From contig NC_018397.1 of the NCBI RefSeq assembly GCF_000208865.1, positions 3,811,748-3,875,747 of the forward strand: a stretch of 64,000 nt of DNA, in the 5' to 3' direction. Shown here piece by piece: positions 35,863-47,669 of the stretch (the first letter of the stretch is position 1; each line of letters begins with the position of its first letter). The position numbers were made by a program, and so were the translations under genes. This stretch comes from Neospora caninum Liverpool (taxonomy: Eukaryota; Apicomplexa; Conoidasida; Eucoccidiorida; Sarcocystidae). Under the pieces are notes generated by a model. The model saw only the letters and a program-made list of their open reading frames with translations, was not told the origin of the DNA and did no database searches.

Positions 35863-38800
35863 TCACCGGAGGCTCCTCCTGGCGGGCCGTCGAGAGGGCC
35901 GCGACACCGGCGCGTCTTCTTCTAACTCGCTTGCTTCGTCGGTGAAACCGATTTTTGTCCCATGGAAAAATGCACCAGCTAGAAAGGGAAAGTGAAGAGA
36001 TATTTCCTCCTCTAGAAAAGTGGAAACACAAAAAGGAGGCCCGAACACACAGACGTGGATGCGGCGCCGCTGAGAACGCATCAGACAGCGCATGTAGCCA
36101 ACGGGAGAAAAAAACGCGAATAATCGAAAGAGGGCGTCACACGTGGCTGTGTGTTGCTACCCTCAGGCTGCCTCCCGCGCCGTATAAATAGCTCTTTTGC
36201 GGGGCCTCATTAGGTGCAAAACAATTTTAAACCAAATAAAAATAGTGTTAGCCGACAGCCTGTGAATATATGAATATCTATGTTATGGCCATGTATTCGT
36301 AGATCTTACCGGACGCATTGATATCTCCACGATACATAATGCAGCAACGTTTAAGTTGCAGGCTCGGGCACAGGGAACGATTGTTCCAAGATATAAACAT
36401 ATATATGTATACACAATAATATATCAGTTACACATAAATTATGAAGAAGCCTTTGGACCCATTCTTAAATGGCGGCCGAGATAACATGTTTGCCGATGAG
36501 GAACAGATGCAAAGCTCATTGAGACAGGAGAAAGAAACATAAACGTTTCCACGGTCACCATTCTGCACAACATATTCATTTCTCTTGCGGCTGTTGTTGG
36601 CTTCTGAATCTGCCAACGCTCATCACAGGAACGTACGCGTTGTGGCAGACGACGCGAAGGAAAAGATGGAACGGGAATGCAAGAAGATTCGTTTTCTCTT
36701 CCTTGCGGTCTCCCGTCTCATTAGCCTCTCCGTCAGTCTCGTCCTTCGGTCAAGGCTCTGTGGCTCAAAAAGGGGGCGACAAAACCGATCCAATCTACGT
36801 CTTTGCTTGCCTCAAAAACCTCTCTGCTGGACTGGTTCCAATGTGCCAATGCCTTAACTGCTTCCCACATCACGCGTCCACTGATCACCCTTTGGTGGGC
36901 TCTGATTCCACGCTGGACTAATCTGCCAGGCGAAATGCGCGGTACCGGTATCACCCAGCTTCGGAGAGCAGCATTGCTACAGAGTCGTGTTTATCTATTT
37001 ACTTCTTCACCAACGGTTTCTGTCGTTCACCCAGTAACCACTGCGACTTTGGAGGTGGTGTTGCTCCCGTGCTTCGACGCGAATGGAAACCTTGTCGGCA
37101 TAGTCTGTGCGGTAACCGCGTAATGAAAGAACGGCCTCGTCAATCCGCCAGGGATCCCCTGCAGGGTTCTCGGGCGCGCGACTCCCGTGAGAAGGACAAC
37201 CGTGTAGAATCAGAAACGCAGCGGCCTCCAGTTCACCCCGGGAACTTACGGGGATGCGAAGCACTAAGTCTCGAGCGTCCATATGCTGCTGAAGGGGGAG
37301 TCGCGGTGTAGGATCCAACTTTTGGGTTAGAAAGAGGAAGCAAGCACGACAGAGTCTCTTTTGAGCTCGACATCTGCGTTCGAGACAGCTCGAAAATTCG
37401 TCTACTGTTTCGGAAAAACAGCCGTCCTCGTGCTGCAATAAGCAGTCTGCAGTCTCCGTGCTCCTTCTCAGTCTCCGATTCGAAGCCAGAGAACGGTCTG
37501 CTCGTGGTCTATGCTTCTGCACGGTTTCCCTACGCGGGCCCCAAAATTCTATGCTGACCAACTTCTGCTATCTTCTATTTCTTAGACTGTACCTGAGCTC
37601 TTATTGCCGTCTCCTAGGAGCTTGGTGGTTGCCACCCGGATACGGCGAAGCTCCTGCCAGGCACTAAGGTGGAAGCAAGAAGTGTGAAGGATTGCATGCA
37701 CATGCGTGTGTATGTGTGTGCGGCAAAGGAACACGAAACCCAATGACCTAGGAGGAAGGCAACAAAGGAGAGTGGATCGCTGGGGCTCTGCGCAGAGTCA
37801 GACAGCGATGAAACGAATGCGGAAACCTCCGCCTTTTTATTCCCTAAGAGTGTCTACCTCGTGTCCATGTTTTGCTCACTACCTGCAGCGACGTAAAACT
37901 CGTAGACGGGTCGGAAAAGTGAACAAATGGTGGCACGATCTTTGACGCTTCCCTCCATTCTGCCGTCCTGTGCATAGGCGTTAGCCTCGGGGGTTTAGAG
38001 CGGTGCCGGGAAACCTCTCGTTGTCACATCTGTCGCAGCGTACTGAGAGAAATCCGGAGACGTGGCGAAGCATGTGGACAGCCGCACAACAGGAAAATGC
38101 TCCGGGACGGAGACTTGAAAAGACCTCTTAAAAAGACAAAGCGAGTCGGATCCTGACACCGTAGATAGGGGCCGAGTGCTCCCCCTCGAATATCTCAACT
38201 GGTGCTCTACTGCAGAGCACCGCCGGTGTCCACACTGACGTTCCACGTGCGGCCTAGCAGACGACAAGCGGAAGAAGGCAGTCATGGGAGTAAAATGCTT
38301 GCTCATTCAATTTCATACATGCCTCCCCAATGCCGGTACACCGTACCCTTGGAACAACGGAGGAAGAAGAAGAGATACTGGCAGAGGAGGCGTGTATGCA
38401 ACAGCATCGAAAGGAGAAATAATTGTGGGAGTGGGCATGTCATTCCTCCGTCGAAGCTCATCCTCTTTTTCCGTTCGAAGAAAACAGTCTCCGGTTTTCT
38501 CGCTCTTGCCATCCACAGCAGTGAGAGGACCGTGCGTGTCCCCAAGATGCTCTAGGATCTCAGAAATCCGAGATATGACGAACCTTTCCAGCGATGAGGA
38601 CGAGCACTGGACTGCAGCCTCTGACCCCAGGCAGTTCCGTTCCCGCGGCAAGGAAGCAGCGGAGAAAGAAGGAGATGAAACGGTCGATGCAGTGAGTGTG
38701 ACCGGTAAAAGCCGATGACAAACGCGAAGCGCTGGAAGGGAAAAGGATGAGAAAGGAGAAACGGGAAGGCGAGGAGCCACGGCAGAAGCCGCGGGAAAGG

Positions 38801-41800
38801 GCGGCAGTCGCAGAAGAGGACTGTGCCACAAAAGCCCGATGTACCGCCAAGAGAACAAGACGAGCCTGGAGAAGAAAAGGAGGTGGGAAAGGGAGGAACA
38901 CACAGTGCGGAAGAGAAACGCGGGAAAAGCGTGGAGCCCACAGTGAAAAACGAATGGGTCTTCTTAGCAAGCACGATGGTCCAGCATAACGGCAAAACAG
39001 TCTATACTCTGCTGTTGTGTCTGGAGATTTCCTACCGAAAAAAAGACTGAAAGGGAACACACCAGTGCCTTGCATTGCCTCAGCTGACAATACGAGAAAA
39101 CGTGTTTCGAGACGGCACAACGAAACGCACGGAACTCACCTGAGATCGTCGATTTCCCGCGGCCTCAAAAAGGACAAAACTCGGAGAAGGCTGGAGAGTG
39201 TCGTTTCCGCCAGCAACCTGGCCGACTGTTCCACACAGGCGAGAGAGGCATTGGCGCGAAGGGCATCTACCAGCGCCTTCCCATCAGGCGAAGACGTGGA
39301 TGTGCAAGAGTGGCTGTCTCCGCCGGAAACTCTGGCGGCATGCGCAGAGGCCGGAGAAGCATTTAGAGACGAAAGACGCACTGGATAGCTGTGAGCAGAC
39401 ACACAGGGGGAAGAAGCGGAGAAAGCTGCGAGAGCAGAGGAAGCCAACGTGGAGGGGGACGCAGCCGAAGAAGCGGACGCCGTTCCGGACGACGTAGAGG
39501 ACAATGCCGACACAGACGAGAGTGAAGGAGAGGAGAGGAGGGAGGAAGAGGTTGGGTACAACCTGTGGAACGTGAACCGCACGCACAGCATGCTCAAGAG
39601 GAGGGGACCAAGCTCTGTAGGGACGAAAGCTGTTTTCTGCTTGTGGCCGTGTTTCCCGCGAGGTGGAGACATGGGAGCATAGGATGAAGCAGCCGAGGAG
39701 ACAGGCGCCGAAGACGAGGAGCCCGAAGACGAACGGGGCACGGCGCAGCCAGACGCAGAGGAATCGTGTGTCCCTCGAGCACATTGCAACCTCATGAGGG
39801 GTCGCGGAGAGTCACTCGTCTTCTTTCCCTCTCGTAGAACCGTCTCTCTTTGTCTTTCGCGGAAGTCGTCATCCCCCGTCCCTGAGCGCATGCATTGTTG
39901 GCGCTGAAGCTTGCTCGGTTCGTCTCCGTCCTCCCCTCTCAGCCGATGGGAGATGTGACTGAAGAGCGCGACCAGAGCCCCGCTGCGTAGTAGAGGCGCT
40001 CTCTGGGTATCTAGAGAGTGTAGTGTCTCGTCTCCCTCATCCGCTTCGTTACACCTGTCCTTCGCTTCGACCGGCTTCCACGTTTCCGCGGATCTCTCCC
40101 GAACCCCTCTGTGAGTCGGTACGACACAGGCATCGCGCAGACTCCGTTGCTGTCCCGCACCGACTCCTTCCTCAGCGCCTTCGTCTGTCGCGCCTGCCGT
40201 TTTCGCGTTGTCTCGCTCCGTCGCCTTCCGTCTCGCTTGCTGCGTCGGCAGGCCACTCGCCTGCGTAGAGGGAACGGAACTGGGAGACTGTGGAGACCAG
40301 CAAGCGCCGGAAGAGGAAGGGGAAGACTGGAGACAAGACGCCGTGAGAAGAAGATGGACCAGAGCAGACGTGGACCATCTGGGGTCGTGGGCCCACGCAG
40401 CAAAGAGGGAAACAAGAAGACCCGGCGTCGTCGCCAGACGCAGGTGCACGCGTCCACGAAGAAACGGGAGAAAACAGAAGGAGGGCCAACGGTGGCAAGG
40501 GGAGTCTGACTCGAAGTGCGGCAAAGGAACGGAAGGGAGCGACGGGCAGGCAGAAGGAGACGCTGCAGAGCGAAAGGAAGGCAAGGGCGAGTCGACTAGC
40601 GCAGGAGAAGAGGGGGGTGGAGAGACACTGGGAGAGGGCGGAACCTCGGATCCATCGCGCGAAGACTCCGTAGTTTTTGACTGGAAGGCGCGTTTCTGGC
40701 GCCGATGCGGCCGAGCATTCCGACTCAGCAACATGCCTGCTTCCGCGAGTTTCTCTCGTACTCTCTCCAGCCACACAGCGTTGCATTCTTCCTCGTTCTG
40801 CCTGTGCCTGAGGCCTCCCCCTGGCGCTTCACCTGGCACGCACGCGTTGGAGAAACTGCCTTCCGCGCCCTGACGAGGCTCCACCAAAGAGGACGGAGAC
40901 GGAGATTGTGAAGGCGAAGCGTCAGAGGATGAGGAGAGAGCGAGGGGACAGACGCGAGGAGAAGAAGGTATCGAATCGTTTGAAGAGGGAAGCGAAGGCA
41001 TGACACCCGAGAGTACGGGCGAGGCAGCTGGAGAGTGAGGAGGCTCGGCAGACGATACGAAACCGGGGACGAGACCACACGGACTCTGAAGGAAACTTCT
41101 CTCGTGAGAGGAAGAGGACACAGAGGAGCGCACTGAACCGTGAAGCGCAGTGAGGGCAACGTCGAGGATTGCACACGCCTCGACACAGTCCGCCATCGCC
41201 TCGCCATCAATGCCCAGCACTGGCTCCAGAGTGACTGAAGACAGGAGATGGCGCATGAATGCCTCCATTTGCAGAAGCACTTGACTTGTCTCTTGTGTCT
41301 GAGTTTCGGAAATGTCTCGATTCTGAGAGGGGGTGCGGACCAGACGGCACCGCTCTTCGACTGACGCTGCCAAGGAGGCAGCGACACCACCAGCCACGCT
41401 CTCCATAAACGCAGGGGTGCTCTCTGCGCACTGGTGAGCATAGCAGATGCCGGAAGGACGAGAGAAAGAAGACGAGGTCAGAGAAACGGAGGCAGAAGAG
41501 AATGGAGGAGAAGCACACGAAGAAGGCGGAGGAAAGGATGAGGGGTAAGAGGGTGAGGCGGAGGAAGCTGAAGACGGAGGAGAGGAGGAAGAGGGAGGAG
41601 GGGAGGAAGACGGAGGAGAGGAGGAAGAGGGAGGACAGAAGGAAAGAGAACCGGGAGCGGCATACGACAGACACGAAGCCGAGGACAGGGCAAAGGCGGG
41701 GAGGGAAGATGGTGAGGACTGGGGAACTGAAGGCGATGTCGAAAATCCAGAAGACGCGTCGCCAGGCGAGATGGATCTGTGACTCACTTGGTGTCTTTTC

Positions 41801-44034
41801 CCCACAAGTTCATGGGCCTGGAACGCACACTGAGTTGCCAAAGCGAGGAAAAATTTCGCAGCCACAGGCAAGGGAAGCGTTTCGCCTGCGATTCGCCAAG
41901 GTGCTCGTAGAACTTGGGAACGTGTCCCAGGAGTGGGAAACGAGGGTGGAGAGGACGCAGGATGTCGCGAGGGTTCCGGGGCGCCTCGTTCGAGTTTGCC
42001 GGTAGTCCCAGACGCGGAAGCCGGCTGTGAAATTGAAGATGGCCTCTTTCTCTCTTCACCCGCTTCGCGCAGATCTCCGCCCCTCTCTGCAGGTTGGAGT
42101 TTGTCTTGTTCTCCACTACCGATGCCTTGTGGATCCTGTCCGCCCTGCGGGCTTGCCTGCAACGCGCGCGGTTCCAGAACGGGTTGGGATGAGCAAGGAC
42201 CACCTGTCGAGAGAGAAAGCAGGGAACTGTCCGCGTGTGCCCCATGACAAGCTGAGCTTGTTCGGAAGAGCGACGAGAGAAAGAGAGAGAGCAGAGCGGG
42301 CTTCAGAGCGTAGTGAACGCTGGAGAAAGCCGAGAGAATGAGGGTGGCGTGCTTCAGCGCATCGACGGGCGCCTGTGGAGACGTGGGATCGAAAGGGAGA
42401 AGAGGCGAAGAGTACGAATAGAGTCGAGAAGCGACGCGAGAAAGAAACCAGTCCAGTGAGACAGAAGACCCCGACTTGTGTCTCTGAGACAGGGACACAG
42501 AGGCCTGATACGAAGCAGCAGGAGGTCGACACGCGAGAGACGGCGACGATGACGAGGTTGGTGTAAGCGGAGGGGATGCTGCGGAAGGAGAGGATAAGAC
42601 AGTGAGGATCGGAGCTCCAGGAGAGACGGCAACCCTGTACGTCGGTTGGTTTCGAAGGCCACGAGCCAAGCTCAAGGAGGAAGCTGTCGCGACGCCTCGT
42701 TTTGTCTCCTTCTCCAGGAGACGCGGCAACTGTGTCATGAAGGCGACAGCCTGAGAGACGTCGAGAAGGGAAAACTGCGGAAGGAGCACGGGAAGAGGAC
42801 GAAGCAGGCCAAGCGCTGCTCGACCGCTGATGCTGTGCGAGGGCGAGAAGGACAGGGCGAAGAGCAAGAAGGCGTAGTTCGCTGGAGAGAACGACGAGCC
42901 GGACCGCGAAGGCCGCGAGGCAGCAGGCGGGTCCGAGGAGGGTGGAGGAAGAGAAGGAGAGGAGTCGTGACGCGCTGAAGTCGAGCGAGGTGGAGAAGAA
43001 GGAGAGGACGACGAATCGGGAACAAGAGGCAGATGTGCTCCTCGCTCGAGTGAATGATCCTTATCGATTAGAATCAGGGCGTGGTCAACCAGGAAATGCG
43101 TCGCGAGGGAGGATAAACACGCCGCAGGCGATGCCTGCGAGAAGCCACGTAGCCGAAAAAGAGCGGAAGCATTCACTTCCAGCTCTCTTGCCCTCTCATC
43201 CTCTCGAGACCGGACCTCGCTCTGATGTGTTTCCTTTCCGCCGTCTTCAGAGGCATTCGCCTTTTCCTCCTTCGTTTCGTCTGTGTCCACCAGAGAGCGC
43301 TTGCCGGTTGAGGAACGAGTGGTAGACGAGGCGAAAAAAGAGGCGGCAGACGAAGCGGAAGAACAGGCGGAAGAAGAGGCTGAAGGAGAAGAACGCGACG
43401 ATGGAGAAAATGGACAGGCAGAAACAGCTGGGGACGAAGAGAGAGATGGAGACGACGAAGGAAAGCTGGGAGCGGAGGGTTGAGAAGGCAAGTAGCAATG
43501 CGGCGCAAGTGACGCTTTGTCAATCTCATCTGTTACGGCTGCGTTGTGCTCGTTTTGTCTCCCTTGTGCTGGCGGGTTGCCTACCGTCCTGCGTCCTCGA
43601 AGGAGCTGCGCCCGCTTCAGAGCATACGATGGAGAGAAGGACTTCGAAGAGGAAGAATGACATGGCGAAGAGGATTTTGAAGAGGAAGGAGACCTGGCAA
43701 GTTGTGCATGACACAGGGCGTGCGCGACGTATGCCAGTGCGTCGGGAGAGCATATGAGGCTTTCTCCTGGATCACCATTCCGAAACGGATACGCAGGAGA
43801 GGGACGATAAGAAGAGGAAGAAGACGCGAGAGAAGAATTAGACGAAGCCTGATGGGTCTGGTAAACCTGCAAGATCCTGTCGAGGCCTTTCCGTGTCCGA
43901 CAGAGCTTCCGAAGAACAGAAAAAGAAAGAGATTCGGGCACAGAATCTCCCGCCCCGTGTGCCAGATTTCTTCGATTTGCAGCCCTCGATTCCGCGCATG
44001 CACCCCTCAACAGCGAATGCCGTGAAGCCGCCAT
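35863..44034 (-). CDS. Very large serine-rich protein, unknown function, multi-exon
   Basis: Unrecognised. The ATG at 44034 (context gtccATGG) opens a 1631-codon exon to 39140 (CTCAG|GTGAGT). Downstream exons that keep phase: 38583-38342, 38253-38211, 37663-37593, 37548-37250, 37158-37091, 36976-36786, 36609-36559, 35978-35863 (TGA), about 1991 residues in all. The N-terminus (MAASRHSLLRGACAESRAANRR) is Arg-rich without acids and could be a mitochondrial presequence. Helical stretches (LRKLCRTRKGLDRILQVYQ; LGLLRPLPVLLPQFSLLDV; LAETTLSSLLRVLSFLRP) are separated by long Ser/Pro/Ala low-complexity runs. This resembles organelle RNA-binding helical-repeat (FASTK/RAP-like) proteins of apicomplexans, but I could not find a RAP domain in the tail. 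The 3' exons are less certain; the 44-nt intron between 37593 and 37548 and the AAAG acceptor at 38583 are unusual. Confidence 0.65.
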
Positions 44035-47000
44035 GGACGCACATGTCGACTGAAGAAAACAGCAATGGGGCATGCAAGACGTTGACAAAGGCAAGGAGAG
44101 ACTCCACGGCGACAACCAGGACGAGCCGAGACGTTGAGGACGGAGACAGTGGAAAAAGGCCGTGGATAAGAAGAGGGGAGAGGCATGGAGCAGGATGTAG
44201 TTGGAGAAAAGAGAGAACAGAAGGACGAGGGAAAGATACGAATAGCGGATTTCCGGGCAGGAACAAGGCTGGCGAAATGCGTCGCAGTGAGGGACGCGGT
44301 GTGCATGCAGCTAGATCGATTTGACTCGTCTGTCACCGCAAAAATGTGAGAAACGTGCGTTCGCCAAGATTCAGTGTATGTTCTTGAATGCCTCTTTCTC
44401 TCACGCTCTTGCCGTTTCACAGTCCTGCTGTCTTCTTTTTCCGCCACACTAGGTTTCATTGATGGGCAACGTGCGGTTTCATCTCCGCAAAAGACACGGC
44501 CGCATGCACATGGGTCGTCAATGAGCTGGCTTTCTGCAGAGGACGGCACAAGGAAGTTTTCCCTGGCGGCGTTTCAGGATTGAAACGAATTTATTGCGGC
44601 AATGCTTTTCATTCTCGAACCGAACCGCTTCAGCACCGCATTCCATGTCCGTGTGCTTGCTGATTTGACAGCGGAAAGGAATCTTTGCGCGAACAGTCCG
44701 TGATGTGGCGAAGCACGCACTGGAACTGTTGACCCACCAGTGGCAAGTGCACACGTTACACTTAATGAGCAAGCGTGCGCAGTTATATATTCACACTTGC
44801 ACTGGCATAAGTCTCGCTCTATAGGCATTGAGACCGGATATGTTTTCCCGTGGTATCAAGCACTAATAGGCATAGGCAAACACACTCATGCACGGATTTA
44901 CAGCACCGACAGGACGGCAAGAGATCCCCTGCCACGAAACGTATACATACCCGTTGTGTGCGAACTCGTACCTGATGGTGCTCACCATCCAACGTCGTCG
45001 GAAGTGAATTCCTTGTGTTCAGACATTACGTTGGCTGCTGTAGCATGCGTAGAAGTCCCCCTTTCTCACCCCCCCCCCCTGCAGTTTTTGGGGTGTTCCT
45101 CATTGCCGAAGTCTGTACGTATATCCCGCGGAGCGAATGAAAAATTGGCAACTCCACATTTAGGTGCATGCCGGTCTAACTCTGCATCAGGATTTCTGGT
45201 ATCGCCTCAAGTGTCTGCCTCCATGTCGAGACGTCTGGTATCGCCCCAGTGTCAGCGTTGGGTCTCCCTTTAGCAGCCTTCTCGATCTTTCCGCCAGTCG
45301 GCATCCGCCCTTCGCTCACCTGATATATCTGCTTCTCTCTCTCACTCTACATAGTTCTTCCTTCCCATCTCCCTGGGAAGTACCTTTCTCTACCTCAGAA
45401 CGCTGCTGCTTTTTTCCGGCTGAGGTCTCTCTCACGCAGCGAAAGTTTTGTTGGCTTGCCACCATCAAATGTGAACTCACACAAGGTGTCGAGGAGACAC
45501 GAACGGAAATTGTGAGTGGGGGCTGCACAGGGCATACCACCTAGGTGGAAGGTATTGTCTGGAATCTAGAATGAGGATTGAAACGAACAGCGTTTTCCGA
45601 GTAACAAAGGCGAGATGCGTCAAAACCTGGGAAGGCCCTCCTGAACGGGCAGAACCCCCCCTCATACCGGCCATCCTGCCGAGTACACCAGTGTGTCTGA
45701 AAAAACCGAAATACGAACGTGCGTAGATGGGGAGAGACACGAACATGCACCAGGTTGCCTGAGCGTCTCTCCCGTCTGCTGCAGAACCCAGGGAATAGGC
45801 GCAATTTACCGTATCTCTCCAACCGTTTGCCAAGCAACTCCTTGAGACCGATGATATGCAGGAGTGCATCGTGCTGGAGAGAGGTGCCGGTACACCGCCT
45901 TCGAGCGAAACTCTGGCGATGTCGTCGCAATCTCCAACGGGACGCAGGCATCGAACGCAAGCTACGGAGAAACACGGCTTCCCCTATTTGACGTTCCGAA
46001 TCTTTCCTTGCCAAACCTTCTTCCTCACATTTTTACACTTACTCGTGCACCCTCCAAACCCCTCTAACTCTAGATACGAATCAGTTGCTACCTGTGGGGA
46101 GTTGAGAAAACCGAGAAAAAATGAAAACATCGAGGTGAAAACCGTGAACGAAACTCCGGCGTGTTCTTCCGGGAGTTCAGGGAGCCAAAGATCGCTAGAT
46201 CTAAGCATATAAATTGTTACTACATAGCGTCTCTTGTATCGTGCGTCGAATACACGGTCCCCTGCATCAAATACACGACCCCAGTAGATCGCCGTGAGTG
46301 ACAAATCCACTCCTATATGCCTGAACAAGTTTTTGTCGTAAATGGAAAGAGAAATATACCTCTTTCCTGGTCGTCCCCACATGAACGCAAAACCTGCTCA
46401 ACAAAATACTGCCACGTGTGTGTGTGTGTGCTCCACTCTACCGCGGGGCTCCTGAGCTGGTCGCAATGCCCGGATGTGGTCGGCTGTCTTGGGCGACACT
46501 GTAAAATAGTTCCAAAAAAAGACATTGTCGGAAGACGCAAGACCGCTAGAATAACGTTGCTATTCTGTCAGGGGCGATAGAGAATTTTGAAGTGCTTTTT
46601 TTCTGAACCGTTCATCTCAGCTCGGTGAATTCCATCAGAACGTGAAACTGCTCGCCGACGACAGAGAAAGCCCAATGAGACCCAGGCGGCTGCCTCCTCC
46701 ACAGATGCTGCTTCACTTCCCTCCCGATCAAGACGAGGATTTCTCCTCTACGAGGAAGACAAATCATTAGAGACAATAAGAGCATACATGAGACAGAGTC
46801 TACTTGTCTTTCCTTCGCACAGGTCGAGTCCGGCCGCGTCCATACAGTCGCGAGACTGAGCTGCGGTGTACATCTGCCGTGTTTGCGCGAGAAAAGTCGG
46901 AGCAACTCTGCCGCGACGGAACGGCAAACGGACTGTCAAGAAAACGGACAAAATGTGCGTCGGACGCTAAGAAAAACTGAAACGCGTAAGCGATGGGAAG

Positions 47001-47669
47001 CGCACGTGCAAAATGAACTATTTTTCCAAAGAAGCCAGTTCCCGAACGGAACCCGCAAAGCTGTTGAGGAGACGAGGAGTCAGGTCGATACTCCAGAGTC
47101 ATCGACGACGAAAAAAGAACACGACTCGTTTTTTGTGGGTGCCTTTCGCCGTTGTCCCGAGTGAATCTGCATTTCGATGTTTGTCGCCTGAGGGAGAAGC
47201 TTGAGGTGCTTGAGTTTATAGTCCACCAGCGGCAGTGACGACGGAGACGACGCGGTATTCAGATGTTGAGGCTTTCTCCAGCGTTTCCTCGCATTCGCCG
47301 ACTTATCCCCACTGGAAGTTTTAGCTGGATTACGCAGCTCTACTTGTCGTTGCTCCCCGGGACTGCGTTGGACTGGTGAACATCGGGGATTTCCTTTTCG
47401 CCGTAACGAATTCGTTTTTTTTTACCGACAGGGGACGCCGGGCGTGCAGCCTTTTGGCGGCTTTTTCTGTCTGTGTCTCCCTTTCCCTCCAATCTCCGAT
47501 TCTGTGGCATACTCAAGAACGGATCAGCCCCTTCGAAGCGCGCCAACCCATCGGACGAACGAAGAGCAGTTTCCGGTTTGTCTTCTCTTTCCTGGGCAAC
47601 ACGCGCTCCCTCGTGTTTCCCCCCCTCCGGTCCTTCGAGTCAATCCTGCATTTTCCATTTTTTACAGAG
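44035..47669. promoter_or_regulatory. Divergent intergenic region (presumed bidirectional promoter)
   Basis: 3.6 kb between the start codons of the serine-rich gene (-) and RPAP1 (+). No supported exon. It contains a poly-C run around 45069-45078, a short (TG)n near 46418-46430, and one TGCATGC at 45165-45171, a motif known as an ApiAP2 binding core in this phylum. Function is inferred from position only. Confidence 0.4.
45165..45171. promoter_or_regulatory. TGCATGC motif (possible ApiAP2 site)
   Basis: Palindromic-core motif seen directly. Such motifs are bound by ApiAP2 factors in apicomplexans. A single copy far from either ATG is weak evidence. Confidence 0.2.

Noticed and set aside
36803..37123. 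+ strand frame of about 106 codons
   Set aside because: Lies opposite - strand exons 36976-36786 and 37158-37091, which have matching splice phases and more protein-like composition.
37007..38600. RAP domain expected at the C-terminus of the serine-rich protein
   Set aside because: Looked for the 'DGPxHF...W' type pattern in the predicted 3' exons and did not see it.
41478..43025. Numerous Leu/Pro/Arg- or Glu/Arg-rich frames opposite or overlapping the serine-rich gene
   Set aside because: Low-complexity mirror frames of the Ser/Pro-rich coding sequence; no independent start or splice logic.
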